A stretch of DNA of 64,000 bases from Halovibrio variabilis. Lineage in GTDB: Bacteria; Pseudomonadota; Gammaproteobacteria; Pseudomonadales; Halomonadaceae. Location: positions 390,654-454,653 of the forward strand of contig NZ_BJXV01000001.1 of assembly GCF_007991175.1 (NCBI RefSeq), written 5' to 3'. Position 1 is the first letter of the stretch; every line of letters begins with the position of its first letter. The position numbers and the translations under genes are program-made. This document shows positions 14,693 to 22,801 of this stretch, piece by piece. Below the pieces are notes generated by a model. That model had not been told where the DNA came from. It saw nothing but the letters and a program-made list of their open reading frames with translations, and did not search any database.

Positions 14693-15736
14693 TTACTTAA
14701 AATCCATCCAGTTCAAGTGCTCATCCATTTCAATATCACGTGTTGCGCATTTTCCTAAAACATCGTTGAAATATTCAGCTTTTAATTCGCCCACACCCGG
14801 TCGCTTTACCCATAAATTATCCATTGTAAAGACTTCACCTACATTGACAGGCTTAATAGTCACCAGCGTTGAGAAAGCAAAATCTCTTGTAACTTGCTCT
14901 TCAATTAGAAGATCATTTTTGCTGCCGCCGCGCTCTCTTTTAAGCACTTTTGAGCTTTCAATTAATTCAGATAATTGTTTAGGGTCCATTGAGCAAACAA
15001 TATCGGGGCCAGGCCGATCCATTGAGTCGGTGAAATGTCGCTCCAATATAGAAGCCCCCAAAGCAACTGCACCTAAGCATGCCAAATTATCAGTAGTATG
15101 ATCAGACAGACCAAACACCGCATCAGGAAACTTATCGGCCAATTCGGTCATGGCTCCAAGCCTGACTAGTTCTGGAGGTGTCGGATACAAATTTGTAGTA
15201 TGTAATAATGCAAAAGGTATTTCGTTCCCTCTAAAAATATTAACTGCTTTTTCAACACTCTCAATATCATTCATGCCAGTGCTAATTATGACTGGCTTTC
15301 CGAAGGAGGATATATATTCTAGCAAAGGATAGTTGTTACACTCACCAGATCCAATTTTAAAAGCTGGAACATTGAATTTAATTAATCTGTCGACAGCGGC
15401 TCGTGAAAAGGGGGTGCTAATGAAAATCGCACCTTTATCTTGAACATACTGCATTAACTCATGCTCATCTTTCTCATCTAATGAGCAGCGTTCCATGATA
15501 TCATATATAGAAATATCGGCATTACCAGGAATAGAACTTTTAGCCATCTTACTCATCTCATCTTCAACGATATGAGTTTGATGCTTAATTACCTCTGCGC
15601 CAGCCGTAATGGCAGCATCGACCATGTCTTTGGCAACCGAAAGTGATCCTTCATGATTAATACCTATTTCAGCAATTACAAGCGGATCGTAATCATATCC
15701 CACTACTCTTCCAGCAATTTGGAAACATGGATGCAT
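14693..15736 (-). CDS. neuB: N-acetylneuraminate/legionaminate synthase (NeuB family)
   Basis: This 347-residue enzyme condenses phosphoenolpyruvate with a six-carbon amino sugar to give a nine-carbon nonulosonic acid. The TIM-barrel domain opens with [24 protein letters not shown] and contains [44 protein letters not shown] and GLSDHT. The C-terminal part (about residues 285-345) is the SAF/antifreeze-like domain ([19 protein letters not shown]). An AAGGAG-like site (AAGGAGTTTAAA, reverse strand) precedes the ATG at 15736. It leads the neuB-neuC-neuA operon, which runs opposite to the flagellar genes. All three frames are intact although the surrounding DNA is decayed. Confidence 0.9.
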   Translation of the reverse strand: MHPCFQIAGRVVGYDYDPLVIAEIGINHEGSLSVAKDMVDAAITAGAEVIKHQTHIVEDEMSKMAKSSIPGNADISIYDIMERCSLDEKDEHELMQYVQDKGAIFISTPFSRAAVDRLIKFNVPAFKIGSGECNNYPLLEYISSFGKPVIISTGMNDIESVEKAVNIFRGNEIPFALLHTTNLYPTPPELVRLGAMTELADKFPDAVFGLSDHTTDNLACLGAVALGASILERHFTDSMDRPGPDIVCSMDPKQLSELIESSKVLKRERGGSKNDLLIEEQVTRDFAFSTLVTIKPVNVGEVFTMDNLWVKRPGVGELKAEYFNDVLGKCATRDIEMDEHLNWMDFK

Positions 15737-16513
15737 TTTAAACTCCTTGAATTTAAAGAATAAATTTAAAGACTATTAATGTAATCTTTAAATTGCATGT
15801 CAAAATATCTTATATGGCTTCACTTCTTTGAAAGTCTCAATCGTTGTGCAAGGGTTTTTCAAAAAAATAAAATAAAATTAAATAAAGGATCTTGGCGAAT
15901 CATGGTTGACTCAAAAGCTTGATTTACAGTTGCATGATAGCCATCATTTTTCTTAGTGCTGAGCCAAAGAGTTGCATAAAAACATCAATTTTATCAATGC
16001 TATGTAAATAAAATCAACTATTATTTTCTGTGCTGCATTAGGAGTTCCTTTAAATAAGGATTATTGCGACAACATGAAAAAGAAATCGTCAAAGTGAATT
16101 TTTAAGATGCAGATTTTACAAAATCTATCTACTTTTCCCCCAGCAATAACCCAGTCTAAGCTATTTATTGAGCATGCAACATCAAGATCGAACTCTTTTT
16201 TCACTGCCCATCAGTATATAAGGAGGCAAAAGTCTTTTCACCGAAATGCTCTACGTCAAGTATTTCTCTATAGTTAAACTTGATCACGACATTATAACTA
16301 TCAGTTTTATTTCCTTTTTTTAAGTCATTGTTAGCAGGGAAAGCGTTAGCGATAGACTTTACAGATATGGTTTTATAACTAAGGCCAATATAATTTTTAT
16401 TTCTCGAAATTCCTCGATATTATTTACATCTAGCAATAATTTATCAGCTGAAGGGGGAGTATCCTATTGGTTGATCACCACCAAGATCACAATCAACAGA
16501 GGAATGATACGCC
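15737..16513. other. AT-rich gene-free stretch upstream of neuB
   Basis: This stretch of about 780 bp must contain the neuB promoter. No intact gene is visible. On the minus strand around 16105-16285, protein-like segments in two frames (for example FDLDVACSINSLDWVIAGG and YREILDVEHFGEKTFASLY) suggest a decayed gene whose family I cannot name. Confidence 0.35.
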
Positions 16514-16640
16514 ATGTCCAAGTCTAATCTGCACGCTCTATAGCAACCAGAGGTAGCCACCAACGACCTATTGCACTAGCTAATCCTTCAGAGTGCCCGT
16601 AATCTAAATGCCAAGGAGGTCGAGTCAGAGCTTCAGCTTG
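16514..16640 (+). pseudogene. N-terminal remnant of an IS256-family transposase
   Basis: From ATG 16514 the frame reads MSKSNLHAL, stop, QPEVATNDLLH, stop, LILQSARNLNAKEVESELQ. The last part resembles the start of IS256-family mutator transposases (R-x-A-x-x-L-I-A-x-A-V-E-A-E-L). Two in-frame TAG codons show decay. It is cut off at 16640/16641 by an IS1380-type end. Confidence 0.5.
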
Positions 16641-16954
16641 CCTTATTCATGACGCAGGCCTGAAAACAAAGATGACAAATGGTGCTGTCTAAGCAAATTA
16701 GCATGTTACGCCAAGAGCCTGGGCCTAGAGATCCATTCGCTATTAGTGAAAGATTACCTTCCTGGTCACCAACCTGCAACGGCTCTGTTCATGTGTAATT
16801 AAACGGCGATGCCACCACTAGTAATGCTGGTGGATTACTACTCCGCGAAGAGCTTGATATCAGCGACGTTATCAGCGCGCTTGAATATCAGCTAGTTGAC
16901 CCGCGTGATCCTTTGCGCGCACGTCACTCGCTGGCCAGCCAACTCTGTACCCTG
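16641..16954 (+). mobile_element. Older, truncated IS1380-family element (left part)
   Basis: It begins CCTTATTCATGACG, the same terminus as the newer element at 16955, and follows it collinearly for about 310 bp with frequent substitutions. The transposase N terminus is readable (ERLPSWSPTCNGSVHV, stop, LNGDATTSNAGGLLLREELD, then DPRDPLRARHSLASQL). It stops at about 16953, where the newer copy begins. This older copy keeps the reading frame across the GG/LLR junction that is broken in the newer copy. Confidence 0.75.
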
Positions 16955-18681
16955 CCTTATTCATGACGTGGGCCTGAAAACAAAAATAGCGAATGGTATT
17001 CTCTTTTAAAATCAGAACGTTCCGACAAGAACCTGATGCAAGAGGACCATCCGCTATGGGTGAAAGACTACCTTCCTGGTCACCGACCTGCAACGGCTCT
17101 GTTCATGTGCAATTAAGCGGCGATGCCACCACCAGCGACGCCGGGGGGTGATACTTCGTGAAGCGCTCGATAATAGTGGAGTGATTGGCGCGCTTGAAGA
17201 CCACTTGATTGACCCGCGTGATCCGTTGCGCGTACGCCACTCACTGGCCAGCCAACTCCGTACCGTCGTGCTGCAGCGGGCCATGGGATGGGGCGACTTA
17301 AACGATACTGACGTACTGGGTCACGACCCACTCTGGCGGCTGGCCTGTAGCGATGCACGAAGCTTAGTGCCGCTGGAGGAAGCACGCCCTTCGCAAGCCA
17401 CGCTATCTCGCTTAATCACCTGCTTGAGTCAGCCAGACAACCTCGACACGGTGCACGAAGGCTTATTGCGGTTGGCGATCTGGCGCTTTAACAGCTTGCC
17501 AGATGTCACCCCTTATACGGCGAATACGCCGATGACCCTCGATATCGATGGGCTGCCCATCGAGGTCTTTGGGCACCAGGGTGGCAGTGTCTACAACGGC
17601 TATGCCGGTGCCCGGATTTACTCAACGCTTATCGCCTCTATCGCCGAAACCGGTGACATGGTGGGCGGCTTACTTCGAGAAGGGAATGCCGGCCCGGCGG
17701 AAAACGCAGATACCTGGATCCCTCACCTCGTTCAGCGTTTGATGGAAGGCACCCATCGCGACGTGGATCAGTTTCGCGTACGCCTGGATGCGGGCTTTAC
17801 CGATGGCGAAACGCTACGCGCGCTCGACTCAAAGGATATCGCCTATCTGGGGCGGCTAAAAAGCAATAAAACGTTACTGACACTGGCGGCACCCTATCTC
17901 AAACGGCCGCCCGGGCGACCACCGGAGACGCCGCGGGAGTGGTGCCATGACCTGGACTACCAGGCCGGTAGCTGGGAGCCACCTCGCCGTGTGGTATTGA
18001 TCGTCCAGGAAAAAACCGATGACCTGCTGCCTCATGCCTTCTTCCTGGTAACAAACCTCAGTCGCTATGATTACCCGCCGGAGAAAGTCCTGGCCCTTTA
18101 TCGCAAACGCGGCAAAGCAGAGGCCCACATGGGCGAACTCAAGTCGGCTCTTGATCTCCATTTATCCTCAACAGACCGGGGGCACTTAACGGTGCAGGAC
18201 GTCATGGCCCGGAATCAGGTTAACCTGCTGTTGAGCCTCACTGCTTACCAGGTATTGTACAGTGTCCGTTGCGTGATGGAGCGACATGCCGGGCATGGCT
18301 GGAGCCTGATGAAACTGCGAGAACAGGTGTTGAAAGTCGCGGCGATGTTCACAGTAAAAGCCCGCCAGATCCGGGTGCGGCTTGGTGTGGCGGCCAATAA
18401 GTGGTGGCCCCGCTTACTTCCCGGTATCCGACGACTGCAGCCACTTCCCGACTGATACCCCATGAGTGGGTTCAACGGTGTAAGCATTACCATCGACGAC
18501 AGGGTGGGGGCGGATCGTGGGTAAGTGGCGGTTGTTGATGCCAAAACGTGATAAAAAACGGGCATTAAAAGATGATTTTGCATTGTTATGACGTCAAGAA
18601 GACGTCAGATAGCCACAAAGCCCTCCTCACGTAGTCATCAGGCGCTAAATAGTGGCGCTACTGCCGATGTGATGAATAAGG
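16955..18681 (+). mobile_element. IS1380-family insertion sequence, near complete
   Basis: The left end CCTTATTCATGACG (16955) is matched at the right by GATGAATAAGG (18671-18681), an imperfect inverted repeat. The length of 1727 bp is normal for IS1380. It carries one transposase gene with a frameshift. No convincing target duplication is seen: CCTG lies on the left and GGGG on the right. Recombination with another copy may therefore have replaced one flank. Confidence 0.75.
17056..18455 (+). pseudogene. IS1380-family DDE transposase with an N-terminal frameshift
   Basis: The protein matches IS1380-type transposases: SGDATTSDAGG near the start, then LSQPDNL, LDIDGLPIEVFGHQGG (first catalytic Asp), FRVRLDAGFTDGETLRAL (second Asp), LYRKRGKAEAHMGELKSAL (YRxRG-x-E region with the catalytic Glu) and NQVNLLLSLTAYQVL. 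The start is at 17056 (MGERLPSWSP). At a run of six G (17143-17148) the frame shifts by -1. The main frame of 435 residues then runs from 17148 to the stop at 18455. Comparison with the older copy at 16641 indicates loss of one base. The catalytic part is intact, so activity through an alternative GTG start at 17148 or through slippage cannot be excluded. Confidence 0.8.
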
Positions 18682-18688
18682 GGGGGTT

Positions 18689-18742
18689 AATGTTAGCTCA
18701 GGCCAATCAGAACCCGCAAAGTGTTCTTTCGCTGCTGGATTA
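18689..18742 (+). pseudogene. fliC: C-terminal remnant of a second flagellin gene
   Basis: The frame MLAQANQNPQSVLSLLD, stop at 18740-18742, is nearly identical to the last 17 residues of the flagellin at 6544 (MLAQANQTPQSVLSLLG). The DNA left of it is the end of the IS1380 element. It marks the right edge of the island and shows that a flagellin gene once stood here. Confidence 0.85.
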
Positions 18743-18849
18743 ATTAACTTGCCGCTGAGTTTATTAATTCGGAGGGCGCGAGGGTCTGTTGCCGTTTCGC
18801 TAACGGCCGCGCTGGTGACCGTATTGAGGTTAGCTGGCTTAACAATACA

Positions 18850-19011
18850 ATGCCTGACAATTACCAAGCGCTGCTGGATATTCTGGATAACGCCATCAAA
18901 CAGCAATGCGAGCATACACAGGAGATGTTGAGTAGCTGGCAGTGTTGCACTGTTTTGAAACAGTGCGTGCCTGAGGCGATCAATGCTTTATTTCTTTACG
19001 CAATGCTTTAA
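18850..19011 (+). CDS. Possible small or remnant ORF, unknown
   Basis: A 53-codon frame begins ATG 18850 (MPDNYQALLDILDNAIKQQ) and is helix-like for its first 31 residues. A small protein after a flagellin gene could be a flagellar chaperone relic (FliS/FliT type), but no motif supports that firmly. The frame's end runs into the 3' end of the convergent Rpn-type gene, so it is probably truncated. The frame continues upstream without an obvious start. Confidence 0.25.
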   Translation: MPDNYQALLDILDNAIKQQCEHTQEMLSSWQCCTVLKQCVPEAINALFLYAML

Positions 19012-19240
19012 TGTCATTTTCCGTTAGCTCTGATGCAGCAGCGATCTGAGTATCCGTTAACAGGTTCATTTCGATCAGCTTCCGGGCAACGTCTTCGCGG
19101 CCTTCTTCAAGGCCTTCTCGCTTAGCTTCGTTAGCAAATGAAACCTCATCATGCAGTGCTCGCTCCCGCACAAGGGCGAGGAGTCGAGTTTTCTCATCAG
19201 CGCTGAGCGGTTTGATGCGGCTCATGTTTTTAGTAGTCAA
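18980..19240 (-). CDS. Stand-alone duplicate of the Rpn C-terminal domain (antitoxin-like)
   Basis: The 86-residue protein is a second copy of the last part of the adjacent Rpn protein. MSRIKPLSADEKTRLLALVRE aligns with MSRIKQLSADEETRRLAFVRE, and DVARKLIEMNLL then QIAAASELTE and ALRKEIKH align equally well. It lacks the nuclease domain. It starts at TTG 19240, overlapping the stop of the Rpn gene by 3 bases with GAGGAA 10 bases upstream; an in-frame ATG is at 19225. Translation is probably coupled. By analogy with Rpn systems, whose C-terminal fragments are translated separately and neutralise the full-length nuclease, it may act as a dedicated antitoxin; that role is inferred. Confidence 0.7.
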   Translation of the reverse strand: MTTKNMSRIKPLSADEKTRLLALVRERALHDEVSFANEAKREGLEEGREDVARKLIEMNLLTDTQIAAASELTENDIKALRKEIKH

Positions 19241-19542
19241 TGCTTTATTTCCTCACGCAATGCCCTGATGTCTTCTTCCGTCAGCTCTGATGCAGCGGCG
19301 ATCTGAGCATCCGGTAATAGATTCATCTCGATCAGCTTCCGGGCAACATCTTTGCGGCCTTTTCCTATTCCCTGCTCCATCCCTTGCTTAATCCCTTCTC
19401 GCTTAGCTTCGTTGATAAACGAAACTTCATCGCGTAGTGCCCGTTCTCGTACAAAGGCGAGGCGTCGGGTTTCTTCGTCTGCGCTGAGCTGCTTGATCCG
19501 GCTCATGGCCTTTTTGACAGGTTCGTGGGCAATGTTGGCCAT
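19237..19542 (-). CDS. Intragenic start: separate C-terminal Rpn protein (101 aa)
   Basis: Inside the Rpn gene an in-frame ATG (19542, MANIAHEPVKKAMSRIKQ) is preceded by AGGAGG (19551-19556 on the plus strand as CCTCCT) at the ideal distance of 8 bases. That is a stronger ribosome-binding site than the one of the full-length gene. It would yield a 101-residue protein holding only the C-terminal domain. Work on Rpn proteins has described small C-terminal products from internal starts that inhibit the long form. The sequence signal is direct; function here is by analogy. Confidence 0.6.
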   Translation of the reverse strand: MANIAHEPVKKAMSRIKQLSADEETRRLAFVRERALRDEVSFINEAKREGIKQGMEQGIGKGRKDVARKLIEMNLLPDAQIAAASELTEEDIRALREEIKH

Positions 19543-20106
19543 GGTTAATTCCTCCTGCCAATGTTTAAAAAAGGTGATCCAGTCAAGCAGTGGGCCGGGT
19601 GGCAAACCCAAGCGGTCTGCTTTGTTTAGTTCGATCAGGTTCATCTGCAGAATGTTCCCGAGCGAGACGTTGGGTTGTTGCTCATCGCGCATTTCAAAAC
19701 GCCAAATCGCTTGCTGGCGCTCGTCCTCGGTGGCCGTGAACAAGTCGAAATCCAGCAGGTGCAGCCCTACTGAAGCCCGTAATTCTTGGTAATCCTCGCC
19801 CATGTTGAGCTGTGAGCCAAGCATGCGGGTAAGATAAAACAAACCGCGTTTGTGCCAAGCGCCATAGCGGCGCACCTGTATCTCTACATTATAGCAGTGG
19901 CCTTCGCTATCACGCGCTAACACATCAAGAATAATGTATTTGCCGGTTAGTTCGTTAGCTTCAATGTTGGGGTTGAGGATGTCTACTGAGGCTATGTCAG
20001 GCAGGTCTGGGCGCAGGTCGTTGATCAGATTAACCAGAAGATCAGGCGCTTCTGCGAAAAGCCGTTTAAAAACGTAATCGTTGGTAGGGTCGAGTAGATC
20101 GGCCAT
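19237..20106 (-). CDS. Rpn-family PD-(D/E)XK nuclease / putative transposase
   Basis: The 289-residue protein opens MADLLDPTNDYVFKRLFAEAPDLLVNLIND, the hallmark start of the Rpn (recombination-promoting nuclease) / PDDEXK_2 family. The catalytic core is ILDVLARDSEGHCYNVEIQVRR (Asp and E-x-Q). A conserved FYLTRMLGSQLNMGEDY stretch follows, then a variable C-terminal part from about residue 195 with a KREGIKQGMEQGIGKG linker and a terminal helical domain. Rpn proteins are DNA endonucleases linked to recombination and phage defence. ATG 20106 has AGGGA 5 bases upstream and is preferred to the TTG at 20127. A strong internal start lies within the gene at 19542. Confidence 0.85.
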   Translation of the reverse strand: MADLLDPTNDYVFKRLFAEAPDLLVNLINDLRPDLPDIASVDILNPNIEANELTGKYIILDVLARDSEGHCYNVEIQVRRYGAWHKRGLFYLTRMLGSQLNMGEDYQELRASVGLHLLDFDLFTATEDERQQAIWRFEMRDEQQPNVSLGNILQMNLIELNKADRLGLPPGPLLDWITFFKHWQEELTMANIAHEPVKKAMSRIKQLSADEETRRLAFVRERALRDEVSFINEAKREGIKQGMEQGIGKGRKDVARKLIEMNLLPDAQIAAASELTEEDIRALREEIKH

Positions 20107-20356
20107 GTTTTTCCCTAATTTAGACAATTAAAGTTTATTAAGAAAGTTTAGCAGATTGGCTAGAAGTCGTCTTTCACCGGCTCATAAAGGGCAAATGATA
20201 GAATCAAAGCTGTGTCCGCTATCAAGCAGCCATAAGATTTAGCATGCTTATTCGATAAAAGAATAAAAATTAATTTGCATATTCTTTATTTGCTATTGAA
20301 GCAGGAGTAAAATGATAGCCATTGTCGTTTGAAGCTACCCAAAAGGAATCAATAGC

Positions 20357-21127
20357 ATGCCACTGCCACGTCCGCTTAATATTTCCCTCGCCGCGCTTGC
20401 GCTAAGCGTCGCCAGCGGGTTGTTCGCCACCTCTGCCCAAGCCGATACGCTGCGGGTGGGTATGTCCGGCGGTTATTTTCCCTTTACGTTTGTGGAGCAG
20501 GACGAGCTAAAGGGTTTTGAAGTCGATGTCATGAACGCTGTGGGTGAACTGACCGGGGAGGATATCGAGTTTGTTACCGCGAGCTTTTCAGGTTTAGCGG
20601 GCATGCTGGAGTCTGGTCGTATCGATACCATTGCTAACCAGATTACGATCACCCCAGAGCGTGAAGCCAAGTATGCCTTCACGGAGCCCTATGTGTACGA
20701 CGGGGCGCAGGTCGTGGTGCGGGCAGGTAATGAGTCTATTCAGGGCGTTGAGGATTTATCCGGCAAAAGCGTTGCGGTCAACCTGGGTTCGAACTACGAG
20801 CAGCTTCTGCAAGCGTTACCCAATGCCGATGAAATCGATATTCGCACCTATGAGTCCAATATCGAGCAGGATGTGGCCTTGGGCCGCGTCGAAGCCTTCG
20901 TGATGGACCGCGTGAGTGCTACGCAGGTCATTAAAGAGAAAGGCCTACCATTAGAGCTGGCTGGTCAGCCGTTCTCAACCATTGAGAACGCGCTGCCGTT
21001 TCGTGATGACGAGGCGGGCCGCGAACAGCGCGACCGCGTTGACGCAGCCCTGGCAGAGCTTCGCGAAAGCGGTGAACTGCGCGAGATATCTGAAAAGTGG
21101 TTTGATACCGATATCACTCAGCCGTAA
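20357..21127 (+). CDS. Polar amino acid ABC transporter, periplasmic binding protein
   Basis: The 256-residue protein has a signal peptide (MPLPRPLNISLAALALSVAS, cleaved near AQA) and the class 3 solute-binding fold. Marks are LRVGMSGGYFPFTFVEQDELKGFEVDVMNAVGE, then ITITPEREAKYAFTEPYV, the SGKSVAVNLGSNYEQLL hinge region and the ending EISEKWFDTDIT. It captures a small polar amino acid in the periplasm; relatives include the cystine (TcyJ/FliY) and glutamine receptors, and the cystine type fits best. It is followed by its permease and ATPase, separated by a hairpin that may lower their expression. AAGGA lies about 10 bases before the ATG. Confidence 0.85.
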   Translation: MPLPRPLNISLAALALSVASGLFATSAQADTLRVGMSGGYFPFTFVEQDELKGFEVDVMNAVGELTGEDIEFVTASFSGLAGMLESGRIDTIANQITITPEREAKYAFTEPYVYDGAQVVVRAGNESIQGVEDLSGKSVAVNLGSNYEQLLQALPNADEIDIRTYESNIEQDVALGRVEAFVMDRVSATQVIKEKGLPLELAGQPFSTIENALPFRDDEAGREQRDRVDAALAELRESGELREISEKWFDTDITQP

Positions 21128-21150
21128 CTTCTAGCGCAATTCGTTTCACG

Positions 21151-21177
21151 CGGCCGTGGCATTGCCACGGCCGTTTT
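21151..21177 (+). terminator. Partial terminator/attenuator between binding protein and permease
   Basis: A 10-bp perfect GC-rich stem (21151-21160 with 21164-21173), a 3-base loop and TTTT form an intrinsic terminator within the transporter operon. Such hairpins commonly allow excess binding protein over membrane components. Confidence 0.75.
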
Positions 21178-21222
21178 ACTTATGAGCGATTTGGCTAATT
21201 TTAATGACGACGTTGGATTGCC

Positions 21223-21891
21223 ATGCTTAACCTTGACTATATGTGGGGGCTGTTGCCGGTTCTGCTGCGCTATTTGCCGCTCACCCTTCAAATGGCGACG
21301 ATCGCCATGTGCTTTGCGCTGATACTGGCGTGCCTGCTGGCGGTGGTTCGCGTCTCAAAAGTGCCGTTCTTCAACGGTGTGGCGCTGTTGTTTATCTCGT
21401 TTTTCCGCGGTACGCCGCTGCTGGTTCAGCTGTTTCTTTTCTACTATGGTCTGCCGCAGCTGATTAGCGCGTTGATCTCGATTACCGGCGTCACCGCCGC
21501 GGTGCTGGGGTTAACACTCCACTTTTCTGCCTATATGGCCGAGTCCATACGTGCGGCGATTGTGGGGATTGACCGCAGCCAGACCGAAGCTGCGCTCTCC
21601 ATCGGCATGACCCAGTCACAGCTGATGCGACGCATTATCTTGCCCCAGGCAACTCGGGTGGCGACACCGACGCTGATGAACTATTTCATCGATATGATTA
21701 AGGCGACCTCGTTGGCCTTTACATTGGGCGTTACCGAGCTGATGGGCGCTACGCAAAAAGAAGCTGCCGGCAGCTTTCTCTATTTAGAAGCGTTCTTGCT
21801 GGTGGCATTGATTTATTGGGCGGTGGTGGAAGTGCTCTCCTGGGGCCAGCGTCGATTGGAAATTTACCTGAATAAGGCCTATCAACGATGA
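21223..21891 (+). CDS. Polar amino acid ABC transporter, permease
   Basis: The 222-residue inner-membrane protein has about five hydrophobic spans and belongs to the HisMQ-type permeases. It carries LTLQMATIAMCFALILACLLAVVRVS near the start, FFRGTPLLVQLFLFYYGLPQ and the EAA cytoplasmic loop TEAALSIGMTQSQLMRRIILPQA that docks on the ATPase. Only one permease gene is present, so it presumably works as a homodimer, as in cystine-type systems. Its stop overlaps the ATPase start (ATGA). Confidence 0.88.
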   Translation: MLNLDYMWGLLPVLLRYLPLTLQMATIAMCFALILACLLAVVRVSKVPFFNGVALLFISFFRGTPLLVQLFLFYYGLPQLISALISITGVTAAVLGLTLHFSAYMAESIRAAIVGIDRSQTEAALSIGMTQSQLMRRIILPQATRVATPTLMNYFIDMIKATSLAFTLGVTELMGATQKEAAGSFLYLEAFLLVALIYWAVVEVLSWGQRRLEIYLNKAYQR

Positions 21892-22643
21892 TTTCGCTGC
21901 AAGGCATCACCAAACGTTTTGGCGACCATACGGTATTTCACGATATCGATTTGAGTCTTTCCCAAGGCGAGATCATTGTGATTATTGGGCCTTCTGGAAC
22001 GGGTAAGTCAACGCTACTGCGCTGTATTAACTTCCTTGAAAAGCCAGATGCAGGCCGTTTGCAGGTGGGCGACCTGAGTGTTGATACCCAGCGCGCCAGT
22101 CGGGCAGATATCTTGGCGCTGCGTCGGCGCACCGCGTTCGTGTTTCAGAACTATGGTTTGTTCGCCAACAAAACCGCGCTGGAGAATATCAGCGAGGGCA
22201 TGATCGTGGTGGATAAGCTGCCCAAAGCTAAGGCCCATGCGCGGGCCAGAGAAATTCTGCAGCGCATTGGCCTAGCGGAAAAAGCGGATGCTTACCCGGC
22301 TTCACTTTCCGGCGGCCAGCAGCAGCGGGTAGGCATTGGCCGGGCGATGGCCGCGAATGCGGATGTCATTCTGTTTGATGAACCGACTTCATCCCTTGAC
22401 CCTCAATGGGTAGAAGAGGTGTTGAGCCTGATGAAGCAGCTAGCGGTAGAGCGCCAAACGATGATCGTGGTCACCCACGAGATGCAGTTCGCGCGGGAAG
22501 TGGCGGACCGTGTGGTATTCATGGACGAAGGTGGCATCGTCGAACAAGCCCCACCGGAGGAGCTATTCACCGCACCCAAAGATGAGCGAACGCGTCACTT
22601 CTTGCGCAAAATTCTAGCGCCCATGGGGCAGCCAGTGCCGTAG
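21888..22643 (+). CDS. Polar amino acid ABC transporter, ATPase
   Basis: The 251-residue ATPase drives the transporter. It has Walker [10 protein letters not shown], the Q-loop ([18 protein letters not shown]), signature [16 protein letters not shown], Walker [14 protein letters not shown] and the H-loop [11 protein letters not shown], all intact. It is most like the GlnQ/TcyN group. It overlaps the permease by 4 bases, and no further gene follows on this strand. Confidence 0.9.
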   Translation: MISLQGITKRFGDHTVFHDIDLSLSQGEIIVIIGPSGTGKSTLLRCINFLEKPDAGRLQVGDLSVDTQRASRADILALRRRTAFVFQNYGLFANKTALENISEGMIVVDKLPKAKAHARAREILQRIGLAEKADAYPASLSGGQQQRVGIGRAMAANADVILFDEPTSSLDPQWVEEVLSLMKQLAVERQTMIVVTHEMQFAREVADRVVFMDEGGIVEQAPPEELFTAPKDERTRHFLRKILAPMGQPVP

Positions 22644-22801
22644 TGGTGGTGCTTGGTTTTAGATAGGACAAGCCACACTTGTACCCGGCCATGTTATGAA
22701 TGAGAAGTAGGCGGGTTTCCTCACGCAAAATTTTAATATCAACCTCGGCTAGCCCTGCTGCTGCGCCAAATCGTCGGGTTCGAGGTCTAAACGCTGGCTG
22801 G

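Noticed and set aside
16955..18681. Target-site duplication around the IS1380 element
   Set aside because: CCTG on the left and GGGG on the right do not match; no duplication can be claimed.
18749..18931. 60-codon frame after the flagellin remnant
   Set aside because: It has no ribosome-binding site or motif and overlaps a slightly more plausible frame at 18850.
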